Assembly: GCA_033065855.1 (NCBI GenBank)
Contig: JAVXUO010002766.1
Span: 164,649 to 228,648 of the forward strand
Reading direction: 5' to 3'
Length of the DNA: 64,000 bases
Origin: Escallonia rubra
Taxonomy: Eukaryota; Streptophyta; Magnoliopsida; Escalloniales; Escalloniaceae
The translations under genes were made by a program, and so were the position numbers. Below, in pieces: positions 54,901-64,000 of the stretch (position 1 is the first letter of the stretch; every line of letters begins with the position of its first letter). The notes under the pieces are model-generated. The model searched no databases. It saw only the letters and a list, made by a program, of their open reading frames with translations, and was not told the DNA's origin.

Positions 54901-57850
54901 ACATCCTTCACATTCTATTTCTTAATGAAAGTTCCCAAATCGGGCAGCCCTTTCACTATATTTTGTGCAGATATCTCCTTCAGTTTGTCATAGCCACATG
55001 AGCCAAGCGAGCATGCCACAGAATGACACATTGACTTGCCTACTAGTTTTTTCTAAATAAGCATCACTAGCGTATAAGACATACAGAGATTTAACTCTTT
55101 TTCCTTGCAAAACAAGATGAGCATCAAGGTTTCTAATGTTTTCAAAGATTCTATCATCACGGGGGCCAAATAAAATATACCTCCTGAGTTAGAAGTTTGA
55201 AAGACCGAAAAGAGATTTTTCTTTGTACCAAACACATGATAGACACGATCCAAGGTTACATTGCCAGCATTTAGTCCAGAGGCCTTCACCTTCACGGTTC
55301 CTTCATTTTCCACATGATATATAGAGTTGTGGACTGTCACGATTGCATCATTTCCCCTATAGTCTCGCAGCTGTGCAAAAAGGGAACCATCTCCACTTAA
55401 ATGGTGAGAGCAACGAGAGTCAATTATCCACCTTTCTTGTAATATATAGCTAAACTCTCCTCTAGTGTTGCTCCATGAAAGCAAGTCAAAGCTGGTTCTT
55501 TTAGTACTTCCAATGTATCAATTGTCATTGTGGATAGGTATGTGTCCCGAATACCAACCACAGAATCTTTATTCTGTCTTCGAAGTGCCAATACACCCAC
55601 CAACACTCTTGGTCCTGCAAAACATTATATATATGTCCAAGATTGCCACAACGATGGCATTTCACTTTTTTTCAGCCCTCCTTTTGCGAATAATTCTCTT
55701 GGCTCTTTCCTTTGCTTCTTGGCTTTTCTTCTCATGTTCATTTCATTTCCCTTCCATTTCTTCTAAACTCACTTGTTCCAATGTTTAGCAAGCAGATTCT
55801 CTAGCTCAACTATAGAAAGCTGATTTGCCCATCCATGGATGTCAAGAAGGGCATGTAGTCCTCTTTTATACCACAAACTAGATTGCGAGGTAGCTGTGAT
55901 TCACTAGGAGGCTCCTGTGGATCCAACTCTGAGAATTCAGAGCCTATGCTATCCACCTTCTGGAAATACTGAGCTATGGTCATGCTCTCTTGGAAAGTCT
56001 TGGCTAGCGCGTTCTCAAATATTTGAAGCCTGTCGGTGTTTTCCTTGGTAAAAAGATTATCCAGCCCAGACATCCTTCAGTAATTCTTTGTCCAGTATAT
56101 GCTCAATAAAATCCTTACAGACAGAAGTTCGCAAGGAAAGTAAAGCTCTCCCACACTTTATCTTTCATTTCATCTAACCTCTGCATTTTCAGGGATGTCT
56201 GCTGGAACTTCGGTATCTCCTTCATCAACAATGTCAGAGAGATTTTGTCCTTGGAGATAAGCCTTCATGCAAATTATCCAATGCTAATAACTTGAGTGAG
56301 TGAGCTCTCAATGCCAAATGGGTCCAAAGAACCACCATTCAAGTCCATCATTGGCAAATGAACCACTCAGCCCACTTTATTCACACTCTACCCTTTTACT
56401 GGTAATTACCACCTAACCCTCAAGGAGACTCTGATACCATGTGGAGAAACTGAACACTTCTCTTAGTGTAGCTAAAGTCACTAGACTGCACGCCCAAGAA
56501 GGAAACAGAACAAGAAGTTCAAGACACGTATACTCTCTCACACTTTGGAGCAGAGGACAGATTGGAGAAATATAATACTGATTTCTCTCCACTAATACTG
56601 CAAACATCAGGGTACATAAAGGAGCCTAGGAATATTCTATAGATCACACTCATTACACTGAATAGAACTTATAATTACAGTTCCCTGAACTAACCACGTT
56701 CACTCTATTTTCAGCTTGAAGGTGAAGAGTCTAGAATAGACTTCTAAATATTCTCAGTCAGGAAACTTTTATTCTTCCGAGGGCCAATTATTGGAAAGAT
56801 TCTAGAGATAGCATGATAATTCTAACAAAATCCCCTGTTCCGAGAGATGGCAGAAAAGTGATAGTAAACCAATTACCAAATAGCCTTGTATGTTACAAAC
56901 AGAATATAAGTGATTGATGATAGAAAATAAAACTAAAGCATGTCAGTCACAAGGCTCATGAACTTGATTGAATACAACATCAAAAACAAAGATTAGAAGT
57001 CAAGCATTTTGAGAGAATAATGGGGACAAAACGATAACTCCATATTTTCCACTTGCACGGTAAGGAGGGTAAAGAGAAAAGGAAGGGGGGTAAGTAGAAA
57101 AGGAAGATCATTGTAATAATTAGTGAGAATAAAAAGTAACGTATGCTCATTCAATACCGTACAAGTACCTAAGCATAAAAGTCAGAAAGCAAAACAGAAA
57201 CTAGTAAGGAAATCAAAAAACAGTGAAACACGTAACAGTATGAAGTGTACTCGCCTGTATTAAGGACAAAAGTATGATGGCAATGTATTATTAGTCAAAC
57301 TCGTTGGCAGATGAAAAACAAGTTGCGAAATCACCTGTGCTTTCTAAATGCCATCACAGCACCACTCAAATGACTTCCGCCTAGTTCGTTATCCATACCA
57401 ACAGTGTTATTCAAAGATAATAACGGTTTTAGCACCACAATGTCCGAGTCCAGATATATTCCACCATATCTGGCAAATAGAAGTGAACAAATACTCAGAT
57501 TGATATTTTATAAAACTAAAAGTGAAAGAGAAAAGGCACTGCTGTTCACAAGTTGGAATTCAGAACAAGGTAAACCAATGGTTTGCAAAAGCCTTGACAC
57601 TATAGAAGAAAGCAAAAGACTAACGTAGCTCCTTCCACAATGACAGTACTAGGGTTTCATATGCCAGTCTGTAGAGGGATATCAGCCCAATCTACCTGCG
57701 CCCATCTCCAAATTAGAGCAATATGTCAATAATAGCAATCAAACGCTACTCTAGTGAGTGCGCAAACCTTATCGGAGCAGCCCTCCCTGAACTATCAGGC
57801 TCCTGGAGCCACATGTTAGTACTAATGGGATTACACAATGCCAACAGCTT

Positions 57851-57887
<37 letters not shown>

Positions 57888-60800
57888 TACCTATAAAAGT
57901 ACCAATGTTGTAAATCATTTCTGGACGATTATGTCCTCCGTTAATTACGCTAATAACAATCATACCCTACATTTATGACTCCTTTTTAAATTTAGTTAAA
58001 ATAAAATGAACATTGGATAATGAACATGTTCTAACATTGGGAAATGAAAAGTCTCGTGACAAAGAAAAATAAAACAAAGAAATCCCTTTATTACTCCCTT
58101 TCTAATTTGGTTGAAATGAAATAAATATTGAATGATGAATGTTCTCTAAATATTGGGTAATGAGAAGTCTGATATATTTTCTTTTTCTTGCATTTTTAGG
58201 TTAGTAAACAATTAAATAATTGAAAATTTGAAAAATAAAAACAAAACAAAGAAACTGAAACACTTGAATAATCAGTTAAGAAACAAAAAATTGTTGAAAA
58301 AACAAAAACAGAAAGAAAAAAAAACAAGGTAAATATTCAGCATAAATGGAAAAAAAAAAGGGCTTAACTACGGCGCAAATTAATAACAACTTTATACAGA
58401 GATTGTACTGCTCTTTAAAGCGAGATTACTGACTATTGAGAATAAAGAAGAATCATGATACTAAGCATGCAAAAGATGCTGCAAGAAAGTTACAATCACA
58501 GAAAAAGGACGGGCTTGTAAGGATGAGAAATGTGAACTTCCAATTCTTATGAATCAAGGTAAATTATGAAAATTAAGAATATTTGTTTATTTTAACAGAA
58601 ATATTGTTGATTCAATGATATTGATAAAAGCAGGTACATGCTGAAAGTGGTCGTAATATGTGACATTCAACATGCATTTATAACATTTTTCGACGCAATC
58701 AAATTTTTAATTGGATGTCCAGTCTCAAAATTAATACAATCAAAGAAGGTACACAAATTCATAACTATATGCCTTGTAAAAATTTAGGCAAGAACAACGT
58801 CTAACACTAAAAATTACACGTAAAATGGAAAGAACCTTGAGAAAATGGAAGGGAAAGAATTCAACTTCATCATTAGGATGGGCAAAAAGACTGAAAATGA
58901 CAGAATCCGAGCAAGGCTGATAGCACACGAAGTTCAAAAATACTATCCAACACAAGAAAATGATGAAAATCATCCAATGACAGCTGAAGATCCATTGCGC
59001 AAAAAAGAAGATTACTTTAATGAAGGCTAAGATGATATTATATAATAAAGTAAAACTACATCTTCTCGTTCTACATGCTAAAAGTTGAAAGAATACTGAC
59101 TGCATCATGAATGACTCTCATAACACAAAATTATTGATTTTATACACATTCACTGCATCTTATTGTTGAAATCAGAAGTGTACATTAATCATAACATTCC
59201 TATATATTGTTTTATGTATAATTGATTTATATACACATGCATAGTAATTGTCTATATTGTGAGTGTTGGTTTGTGGTTCGGACATATAATGTTTCAATCA
59301 GCTTCTCATTAATTGTTCGCTAAAACCCCCTTTCCCTCTTTTGGTGTTTAAAGAGAAAAGGAATTGGCCTCCTCTCTCAATGCCGCAATCAACAGACAAT
59401 AGTTCTCTCTTTGTAAACTTCTTTGTTTAAACCAAAAAAGAAAAAGGGAAAAATTTGTCTTTCTAAGGCTTTGAGTTCTTCTTTCTTGTTTATTATTCAA
59501 TGGAATTCTTTTTTTTAAAATAAAAAAATCTTTATTTTTGTCTTATCGTGATGAATAGAAAGGAAAAAAAGGCTCACGTAACAAAATTAAACTACATTAA
59601 AATGATGAAAATGGTAAATCTTAACTGTATACCATAAACCAATCGAATAGATTACAAAAACAAAGACAGAGATTGATTCTTTTAAAAGTTTTTTCATTTA
59701 TTTTTTCTTTCCAGCAGTAACATCAAATATTTCTTCAATCGAGAAACCTAGAAAGAAGTTCCAAACATTGATCATATTTATAAATAATAAATATACATTT
59801 CTTCTAGAACAAGTCACAAAAGAAATAAGAACATAATTGAATTATATTATTTGATCCAAAAAAGCTTATAATATTACCTCAAAAATTACTCTCGACCATA
59901 TCCACGTGCAAGGCATGTGCTCCATACTAGTACATATACATATACATATATATATATGTGGGAGCTGATCCGTTGCTAGCGCTAGCACCGTCCGCTACAT
60001 AATGTAGCGGACGGTAAATTATCGTCCGTTATATTATGTAGCGGACGGCAAATAGCAACGTGCTAGCGCTAGCAATGGATCACGACTCTATATATATATA
60101 TATATATATATGCTAAGTACGAAGTTTCAAGGATTTTGCCCAACCTTGGCAACGATGAAGCTTGACTATAATTCTTCCTTTCTTTCTTCAATCTTAAATC
60201 TCCATGTTAAAGTTCGCAGCTTCAAACAACCATTGTTTTAGTACTAAATGATCTTGACAATGTTCGCGTCACTAATAGCCTATTCCCCATCTTTTGGCCC
60301 TTATTTGAAGTTATACTTCTATGAACAAACCTTTTGCTGGTATCCTCAAAAAGAATCACAGGTTCTCCCAAGGTCTCGTAAGCTTATTTCAGAACAGTTA
60401 ATCCAGGTAACTCCATTTCTGTAGAGAAACCTTTCTGAAATGTCTGATATAAATACTATCCTTGACAGCAAGCCTATGTGATTTGAGATGTGGACCTCAT
60501 CTCAAGTTATAACGACATGAAGAAGTTGCATATTTTGTGCATACAATGAATTCATTGAAAGCATCAACCATTTTGCTGCCAGTTGTTCAACTAGGCATAA
60601 ATCCTGCTAAAGTTACAAATTACCTCCAGTTTGTCCAATGTCAATCTTGATTAGGAACCTTTAATATGGTTGAGAGGACGAAGACCAATCTGAAGCCAGG
60701 TATCTACAATGTTATACTCCACCAAAGATGATATTTGTTATTCGAATAGAGGGGATAAGACATTCTGAAAGATGGCTGCCGACTAATTAAGTAGGTCTTC

Positions 60801-62849
60801 TAAAGGGTAACTGCTGATGAGACTCATTTGGAGAAATAATTAACCCCTAAATCACTTGTTTTAAATCGCCATACAAATTTTCTGCTACTCCCTTGTACCT
60901 GTTAATCTTATTCTTTCGTATCATTGTTTCTTCTCCCAATCATAGTGCATTCTCCTAGACTCGATCAATATTCTTATGAACGTTGGACTAATAAGCACCA
61001 AGTATGTACAATTGACAGTTGAGATGAAATCGTGCAACTCCATGTAGAAATGAGTAAACGGAAAAGCATACACTGCATCTATGCTGCTTACTTGTAGAGA
61101 GCAGCAAGACGAACAAGCTCGCTGTAGTGAGTAGAATAAAACTTGGTCTTCTTCCACTCATACCAGACAGAAGCAAATATATGGGTGGGAGTATCCTTCA
61201 GCAGCTCATCAAGATTTGGCATGGCAACAGCCACCTTGAACCTGTGAAACAGGTAAAAACGCAAACTACTAACTCTTCCATACTTTATCCAACTTAATTG
61301 AAGTCATAAAACGAGACAAAGTTTCAATTTGCTAAGTATTGAGCGACAAGACGAAACATAGTCAGATCAAGGGTACATCTTTTGCGAAGGTAAACAACCA
61401 TATTAAATGAATACAACCAAATTATTGAGAAAGTGAAGACACATCTGATAGTCCTATTTTCAGAGAATACTTTGTATAGTTCAGGAATTACCCGTCCTTC
61501 ACAAAACCATTGAAGAAATTTAGCTCAATCGACTCAGACAATACCACAACACATGCATCTCGATGGTGAAAGAGAAGGCTCTCGAGTCCACGTTGGTGCC
61601 TAACAGTAAACATCCATGGCGGTGAGTTCCACACCATGAAAACCCTCATAGAACACTTCCCTTTTCTGAAAAACGCATCCATAAAATTAGAAAAAGACAA
61701 ACGAGGATGCACGCCAGGAAAGTACCCCCATCTTTTCCCATCAGCATATACTTGACCAGAAAACTCAGACTTAACCTCACCACTCACGACCACATTCTTC
61801 AAACCACTCAATTTACCCGAATCACCATCAATCAAATTCATTCTCTTGCCATTGCTTTCCCCAGTATCCAGCCGAGCAGCTCCCTCAGTCTTATAACTCC
61901 TATACGAAAAATTTGCATTATTAACACCAACTTCACTCTTACCATATGAAAGATTACTAGAGTTGTCAATTAAACTTCTTCTCTCCACCTTTTTCATTTC
62001 GTTTTTTCTTTCATCACCGCCCTCATTTCTTGTGCCCTCAACATTCACACTACTATCAACATCACGGGCAGACTCCACAACTGCCAACGGCTTCTTGGCA
62101 AGAAACGGCACCTTCTTAAACTCGTTAAGCAGACCCTTCTGCACAAGCTTATCACCCCTAGTAAGCGTGGTAACGCCCATCCCATCGGGATCCTGCAAGA
62201 GCGGGTTGTTCAACGGGTTCAGCAACTCCAAGTTCGACTTGAACATTCTGTCCCTCCTCAAGAAATCACTCTTGGTGTCGAACCACACGCCCCACCCTTC
62301 CCTCAGTGGCGAAACCCTAGACCCCACCTTCAGCAACAGCGCATCCTCTATTCCCTTAACTTCCGCCATCTTTTTCTTAACACTTTCGTCCACGGGCGCA
62401 TCGTCTGACCCGAACGCAATTTTGACCCGATCCTCGTCCGACCCGGAGACCTCGCTGAAGGTGACGTAATCCTCCCACTGATCGATCGATTTCTTGTTGA
62501 AAGCGCGACGGATCGAGTTCGTCGTATGGTCGAAGTAGAAGCCTGAAACCCTAGACTGGTCAATTTCGTCTTCGTCGTCGTCAGTGGGGTCGACTTGCAC
62601 GGCGTCTTCGTTGTCTTGCTCGTCGATCCGGTCGTCGGAGGTGGTGGTGGTGGTGGCGAGGTCGTCGGGATCGGAGGATTGGAGTAGGATATCGGTGGTG
62701 AGGGAGGGAGTGCGGTGGTGGTGGTGATTGGGGAGGGAGAGGCGGGAATAGAGGAGAGAGACGGAGAGGAGGAGGAGGAGGGCCGCGATTAGGGCGCAAA
62801 CCTGGGGCCCGTAGCGGGGCCGCCGCCGTGCGCGGAGGTTCCTCAGCAT
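42921..62849 (-). CDS. plant alpha-1,4-glycosyltransferase-like protein, At4g19900-like
   Basis: Five exons on the minus strand: 61492-62849, 61092-61241, 57335-57469, 50812-51006, 42921-43107. All junctions are GT-AG and the frame is continuous, giving 674 residues. The ATG at 62849 opens MLRNLRARRRPRYGPQ; upstream frame lacks ATG. Residues 17-34 form a signal-anchor (CALIAALLLLLSVSLLY), so this is a type II Golgi protein. A long acidic, poorly conserved stem follows, then RVFMVWNSPPWMFTVRHQRG, VAMPNLDELLKDTPTHIFAS, the sugar-nucleotide DxD motif YGGIYLDSDIVVL (Asp 510, 512) and the Gb3-synthase-like C-terminal region (RLRWNGADLLARVA, LTFHLWNSKTYALIPEPDSL, CIHCSEVL). It resembles Arabidopsis At4g19900, whose donor and acceptor are not established. 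Introns of 250 bp, 3.6, 6.3 and 7.7 kb hold transposons, yet no coding break is seen. Confidence 0.92.
43108..44538. other. glycosyltransferase intron 4, downstream part
   Basis: No gene. CGGTACGGGTACCGGTACG near 43750 is a short palindromic patch. Nothing else assigned. Confidence 0.35.
44539..45457. mobile_element. candidate short CACTA-type element in intron 4
   Basis: Left end CACTACAAGAAAAACAG and right end complementary to CACTACAACAAAAAAACCC give a 13-of-14 terminal match over 919 bp. The three-base flanks (GAG and GTG) match at only two positions, so the target duplication is not convincing. Inside are C/G homopolymers (44587-44612) and fragments similar to the palindromic MITE at 59962 (GGGAGTTGATCCATTG; ACCGTCCGCTATAT). 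No transposase. Confidence 0.4.
45810..45975 (+). repeat. two tandem copies of a ~79-bp unit
   Basis: Each unit runs from CAACCCACGTGGCAAGAGTG to GGGGATGGGCTCCCTAT. The second carries a 10-base insertion (GGTGAGATGG-like) and leads into a (TA)n(GA)n microsatellite at 45978-46047. The two units are nearly identical, so the duplication is recent. Confidence 0.9.
46250..49720 (+). repeat. nested tandem array, three ~1.0-1.17-kb units
   Basis: Three large units contain the same order of submotifs. A: GGCATGTGAC..TTTGATACCAATT at about 46573, 47725 and 48798. B: GGGCATGRAGCGG..GAGAACT at about 46849, 48013 and 49066. C: GGGCATGTRG..GGCTCT near 47087, 48260 and 49264. A spacer with TTTCTTTGTCTAGG and AAACAACTGGGTAAGCC follows each C. 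A, B and C resemble each other (CCCACGCCCTTATAAGCCC; GCACGTTGACCACTGTT), implying an ancestral ~300-bp monomer. An extra A-like piece lies at 46265. The array fills intron 4 of the glycosyltransferase gene. Confidence 0.8.
49721..50811. other. intron 4, upstream part
   Basis: No gene. C and A homopolymers at 49700-49739. A CCGCTCCCGCCCCCGCCCCC patch is near 50416-50440. Otherwise unassigned. Confidence 0.35.
51094..51505. repeat. tandem duplication of a ~210-bp unit in intron 3
   Basis: CTCTCCATGTTATCAATGATG starts both units (about 51094 and 51308), followed by shared AGAAACAAAGCTTG, ACATTATAA.AATG and GGTATCTAGACC-like blocks. The copies are moderately diverged. Confidence 0.8.
51482..52091. 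mobile_element. candidate inverted-repeat element
   Basis: Left end TCTAGACCTATATTACATGG and right end (complement) GTCTAGGTGTATGTTACATG share an inverted TTACATGGACTC core about 600 bp apart. The inside begins TGTGTCGGTGTCTGGATTGG. No ORF. It partly overlaps the end of the 210-bp duplication, which carries the same TTACATGGACTC motif, so the boundary is uncertain. Confidence 0.4.
52159..52591 (-). repeat. 3' LTR of the intronic copia element
   Basis: 433 bp. On the minus strand it starts TGTAAGAATTATTGTGC and ends TTTCTCCA. It is collinear with 56442-56827 but clearly diverged, so the insertion is old. Confidence 0.8.
52620..56400 (-). pseudogene. decayed copia gag-pol
   Basis: On the minus strand, from the right: gag (TIAQYFQKVDSIGSEFSEL, 55810-56073); a Gag-pre-integrase/protease block at 55053-55484 (ERWIIDSRCSHHLSGDGSLF, VKVKASGLNAG, LDRVYHVFGTKKNLFSV) where the DSG-type catalytic triplet reads DSR; a poorly preserved integrase; RT with LFYVDDMIVTCNDEEEV near 53525; and RNase H (ADWAGDLIS-like and LRNKLRQPYLEQRP frames, 52640-53086). 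Stops and frameshifts separate these blocks, so no enzyme is intact. Confidence 0.8.
56442..56827 (-). repeat. 5' LTR of the intronic copia element
   Basis: 386 bp. On the minus strand it starts TGTTAGAATTATCATGC, ends TTTCTCCA and is followed by the primer-binding site. Confidence 0.82.
56828..57334. other. intron 3, upstream part
   Basis: Ordinary AT-rich intron sequence. A short duplication of AAGGGGGGTAAGTAGAAAAG-like sequence lies near 57065-57105. No gene. Confidence 0.4.
57854..57886 (+). repeat. (TA)n microsatellite in intron 2
   Basis: About 16 uninterrupted TA dinucleotides. Confidence 0.95.
57977..58190. repeat. degenerate ~115-bp tandem duplication
   Basis: Both halves contain CTCC.TT.TAA.TT.GTT and AATATTG-like, GAATGATGAA/GGATAATGAA and GAGAAGTCT/GAAAAGTCT blocks, at about 57980 and 58095. 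The rest of 57470-59960 is AT-rich intron without recognised genes. Confidence 0.5.
59962..60088. mobile_element. palindromic MITE inserted in a TA microsatellite
   Basis: Outer arms: GAGCTGATCCGTTGCTAGCG (59962 on) and GTGCTAGCGCTAGCAATGGA (60060 on) are inverted repeats around GCTAGCGCTAGCAC. Inside lie two further hairpins built on the same sequence: 59987-60015 (CCGTCCGCTACAT and complement, near-perfect) and 60021-60049 (CGTCCGTTATAT with GTAGCGGACG). Both sides are TATATATA runs. The 127-bp unit could fold almost completely. It has no coding capacity. Confidence 0.75.
60089..61091. other. intron 2 next to exon 2
   Basis: A short (TA)n run, then unassigned sequence. No ORF or element recognised. 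Confidence 0.4.
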
Positions 62850-63033
62850 TGTTTTCTTTTTTTTTTTTTTTTCGGTGGTGGTGGTGCAAAAGTGCGGACG
62901 TTGTTTCTGTTGATGCTGACGTGTGTTTTGATTTGTCGGTGAAGAGTGTGGCGGGAATTTGTTGAAAACGGAATCTCGGTGGTTTACTGACCTTATGGGG
63001 GCATTATACAAGCTAACGACGACAGTTAAATTT

Positions 63034-63336
63034 ATTCACTTTCTGTTCCATAATATTTGATCGTGTTTGACTTGCATTCTTGTTTAAAATATTAGTCATG
63101 TTTTATGAATTTCTCATTTTATCTCAAGAAAAGAAAGGGGAGAAAGAAATGAGTCAAGAAAGCGAAAGTAGTCGGTAGAAAATCAAATGTTGACACTAAA
63201 AATACAATAAAATAGATGTCAAAAGGATAAATATAAAAAAATACTTATAGGATCTTTTTTAATTTAGAAAGTAATTTAATTTTTTTGGACTACTAAAGAA
63301 GGGAATATGATTAATTTTTTGGAACGGAGGAAGTAT
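63034..63336. mobile_element. Stowaway-like MITE upstream of the glycosyltransferase gene
   Basis: The left end ATTCACTTTCTGTTCCATAA and the right end (complement TATACTTCCTCCGTTCCAAA) are mutated versions of the CTCCCTCCGTTCC end of plant mariner/Stowaway MITEs. About 300 bp, AT-rich, no ORF. It starts less than 200 bp upstream of the gene's ATG and so may overlap its promoter. Its right half (AGGATCTTTTTTAATTTAGA) resembles the MITE in PFK intron 5. Confidence 0.6.
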
Positions 63337-63344
63337 AAACACTG

Positions 63345-63570
63345 CATTTGTATATGCGTAAGGCATTCGCCATTCTATCTTGGGGATGCATGAGGCATAA
63401 GCCGTAAAGCATAAGGCAATCAAATTGGCATAAGGAGTTCACCTTAGTAAGGTGTTCGATACCATACGCCATTATGCCTCACTCGTCGCCATTCAATGCC
63501 TTATGCCTCACCCACCGCCATTCAATGCCTTATGCCTCACCATAGGAAAGGCATAAGCAACCTCCACCAA
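63345..63570. repeat. cluster of AGGCATAAG / CTTATGCCT inverted motifs
   Basis: At least three AGGCATAAG-type motifs (63391-63440) face three ATGCCTTATGCCTCACC-type motifs (63480-63540), with CCGCCATTCAATGCCTTATG repeated in tandem. The segment could form a hairpin or be a small foldback element. Confidence 0.6.
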
Positions 63571-64000
63571 ATAAGGTCAAAAGAATCGATGAACAAGAAA
63601 ACGAGAAGAAAGATGAAGCACAAATTAACCTGGAAAATCCTGTTGATCTGTTTCGAAGCCCAAGTTATCGTTCCATAACTTAATCACCTATCAAATTTTT
63701 GATCTCTTTGTTCCCATAAGTTTTGTGGAACCTTACTTTGCAAATTGAAGTTGTTTATGACAATTAGTTTGACAAATTTCAGGATTTTCAAGAAATTTTC
63801 TTGAATTTCATCCAAATGAGGCGCTGAAAGAAATGAGGAGATGGCAAATTTAGAGAACGAGGATGGGGATGATGAGAATTGGGTTGGCGTAAAATGGTGG
63901 TGTGTGAGCGATTTGCACACATCTCCGAATGCAAGACTACCAGCTGCGGAGTGTGGAAATAAGCTGGTTAGTCTTTGTTTGAAAGGAGGACAGCCATGGA
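63571..64000. other. unassigned end of window
   Basis: No gene can be supported; short frames only. Confidence 0.4.

Larger units (their letters stand above)
52159..56827 (-). mobile_element. Ty1/copia retrotransposon in glycosyltransferase intron 3
   Basis: Minus-strand element with both LTRs (52159-52591 and 56442-56827). Next to the right LTR is the complement of CATGGTATCAGAGTCTCC, the Met-tRNA primer site. A polypurine tract AAAGAGGGAG precedes the left LTR. gag, protease, integrase, RT and RNase H remnants appear in copia order. AAATC occurs at both outer flanks (52152-52156 and 56828-56832), offset by two bases on the left, and is a probable target duplication. It is inserted in the same transcriptional orientation as the host gene. 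Confidence 0.88.

Noticed and set aside
58845-59030. 61-codon ORF in glycosyltransferase intron 2
   Set aside because: No splice continuity, no similarity, AT-rich intron; length expected by chance.
61707-62469. Plus-strand ORFs of 80 and 168 codons
   Set aside because: Antisense shadows of glycosyltransferase exon 1.
1-64000. tRNA or rRNA genes
   Set aside because: No cloverleaf box A/B pairs or rRNA signatures were noticed on reading; TGGTATCAGAG-type hits are retroelement primer sites.

Overview
The window is nuclear DNA from a flowering plant, most likely a eudicot. The evidence is split genes with GT/AG introns, plant-specific families (pentatricopeptide repeat, EXORDIUM-like, plant-type phosphofructokinase, plant alpha-1,4-glycosyltransferase-like) and a dense load of plant LTR retrotransposons and MITEs. 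Two of the genes closely resemble Arabidopsis loci I remember as neighbours, At4g19890 (PPR) and At4g19900 (glycosyltransferase). That points to a conserved gene neighbourhood inflated by transposons. No species name can be justified from the sequence.

Layout. 1-12997 is almost entirely retroelement. A GC-rich long LTR ('family B', copy 1, about 600-2849) abuts a decayed Ty3/gypsy element of Tat type (2850-12997). That element has gag, protease, reverse transcriptase, two RNase H segments and integrase on the plus strand, an extra antisense ORF broken by a hAT-like MITE, tandem repeats and a 3' LTR. 12998-15213 holds a divergent direct duplication and unassigned DNA. 15214-21930 (+) is a 13-exon 6-phosphofructokinase gene of about 485 residues. 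Its fifth intron carries family B copy 3, inverted and missing its promoter. 22240-24235 is family B copy 2, followed by a copia RNase H remnant and a 'GGATGGCAAT' inverted-repeat element. 25801-27882 (-) is an intact intronless P-class PPR gene.

28350-40700 is transposon-rich: a copia gag fragment, a chromovirus-like LTR, a CACTA-like end with 40-bp subterminal repeats, several tandem arrays, and a complete non-autonomous LTR element (34016-37014) with an uncharacterised 373-codon ORF. 40841-41845 (+) is a single-exon EXORDIUM-like gene. 42921-62849 (-) is one glycosyltransferase gene of five exons (674 residues) stretched over 20 kb. Its introns hold a CACTA-like element, a nested 1.1-kb tandem array, a copia retrotransposon with both LTRs, and a palindromic MITE inside a TA microsatellite. 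A Stowaway-like MITE lies just upstream of its start.

The four host genes do not form a pathway: cytosolic glycolysis (PFK), organellar RNA processing (PPR), secreted growth-related protein (EXORDIUM-like) and Golgi glycosylation (GT). The most notable items are the unknown ORF in the non-autonomous LTR element, the antisense ORF of the gypsy element, the unusual phosphoryl-donor motif of the PFK, and the extreme intron expansion of the glycosyltransferase gene. Coordinates of exons were worked out by hand from splice signals and frame continuity; element boundaries given as 'about' are estimates.
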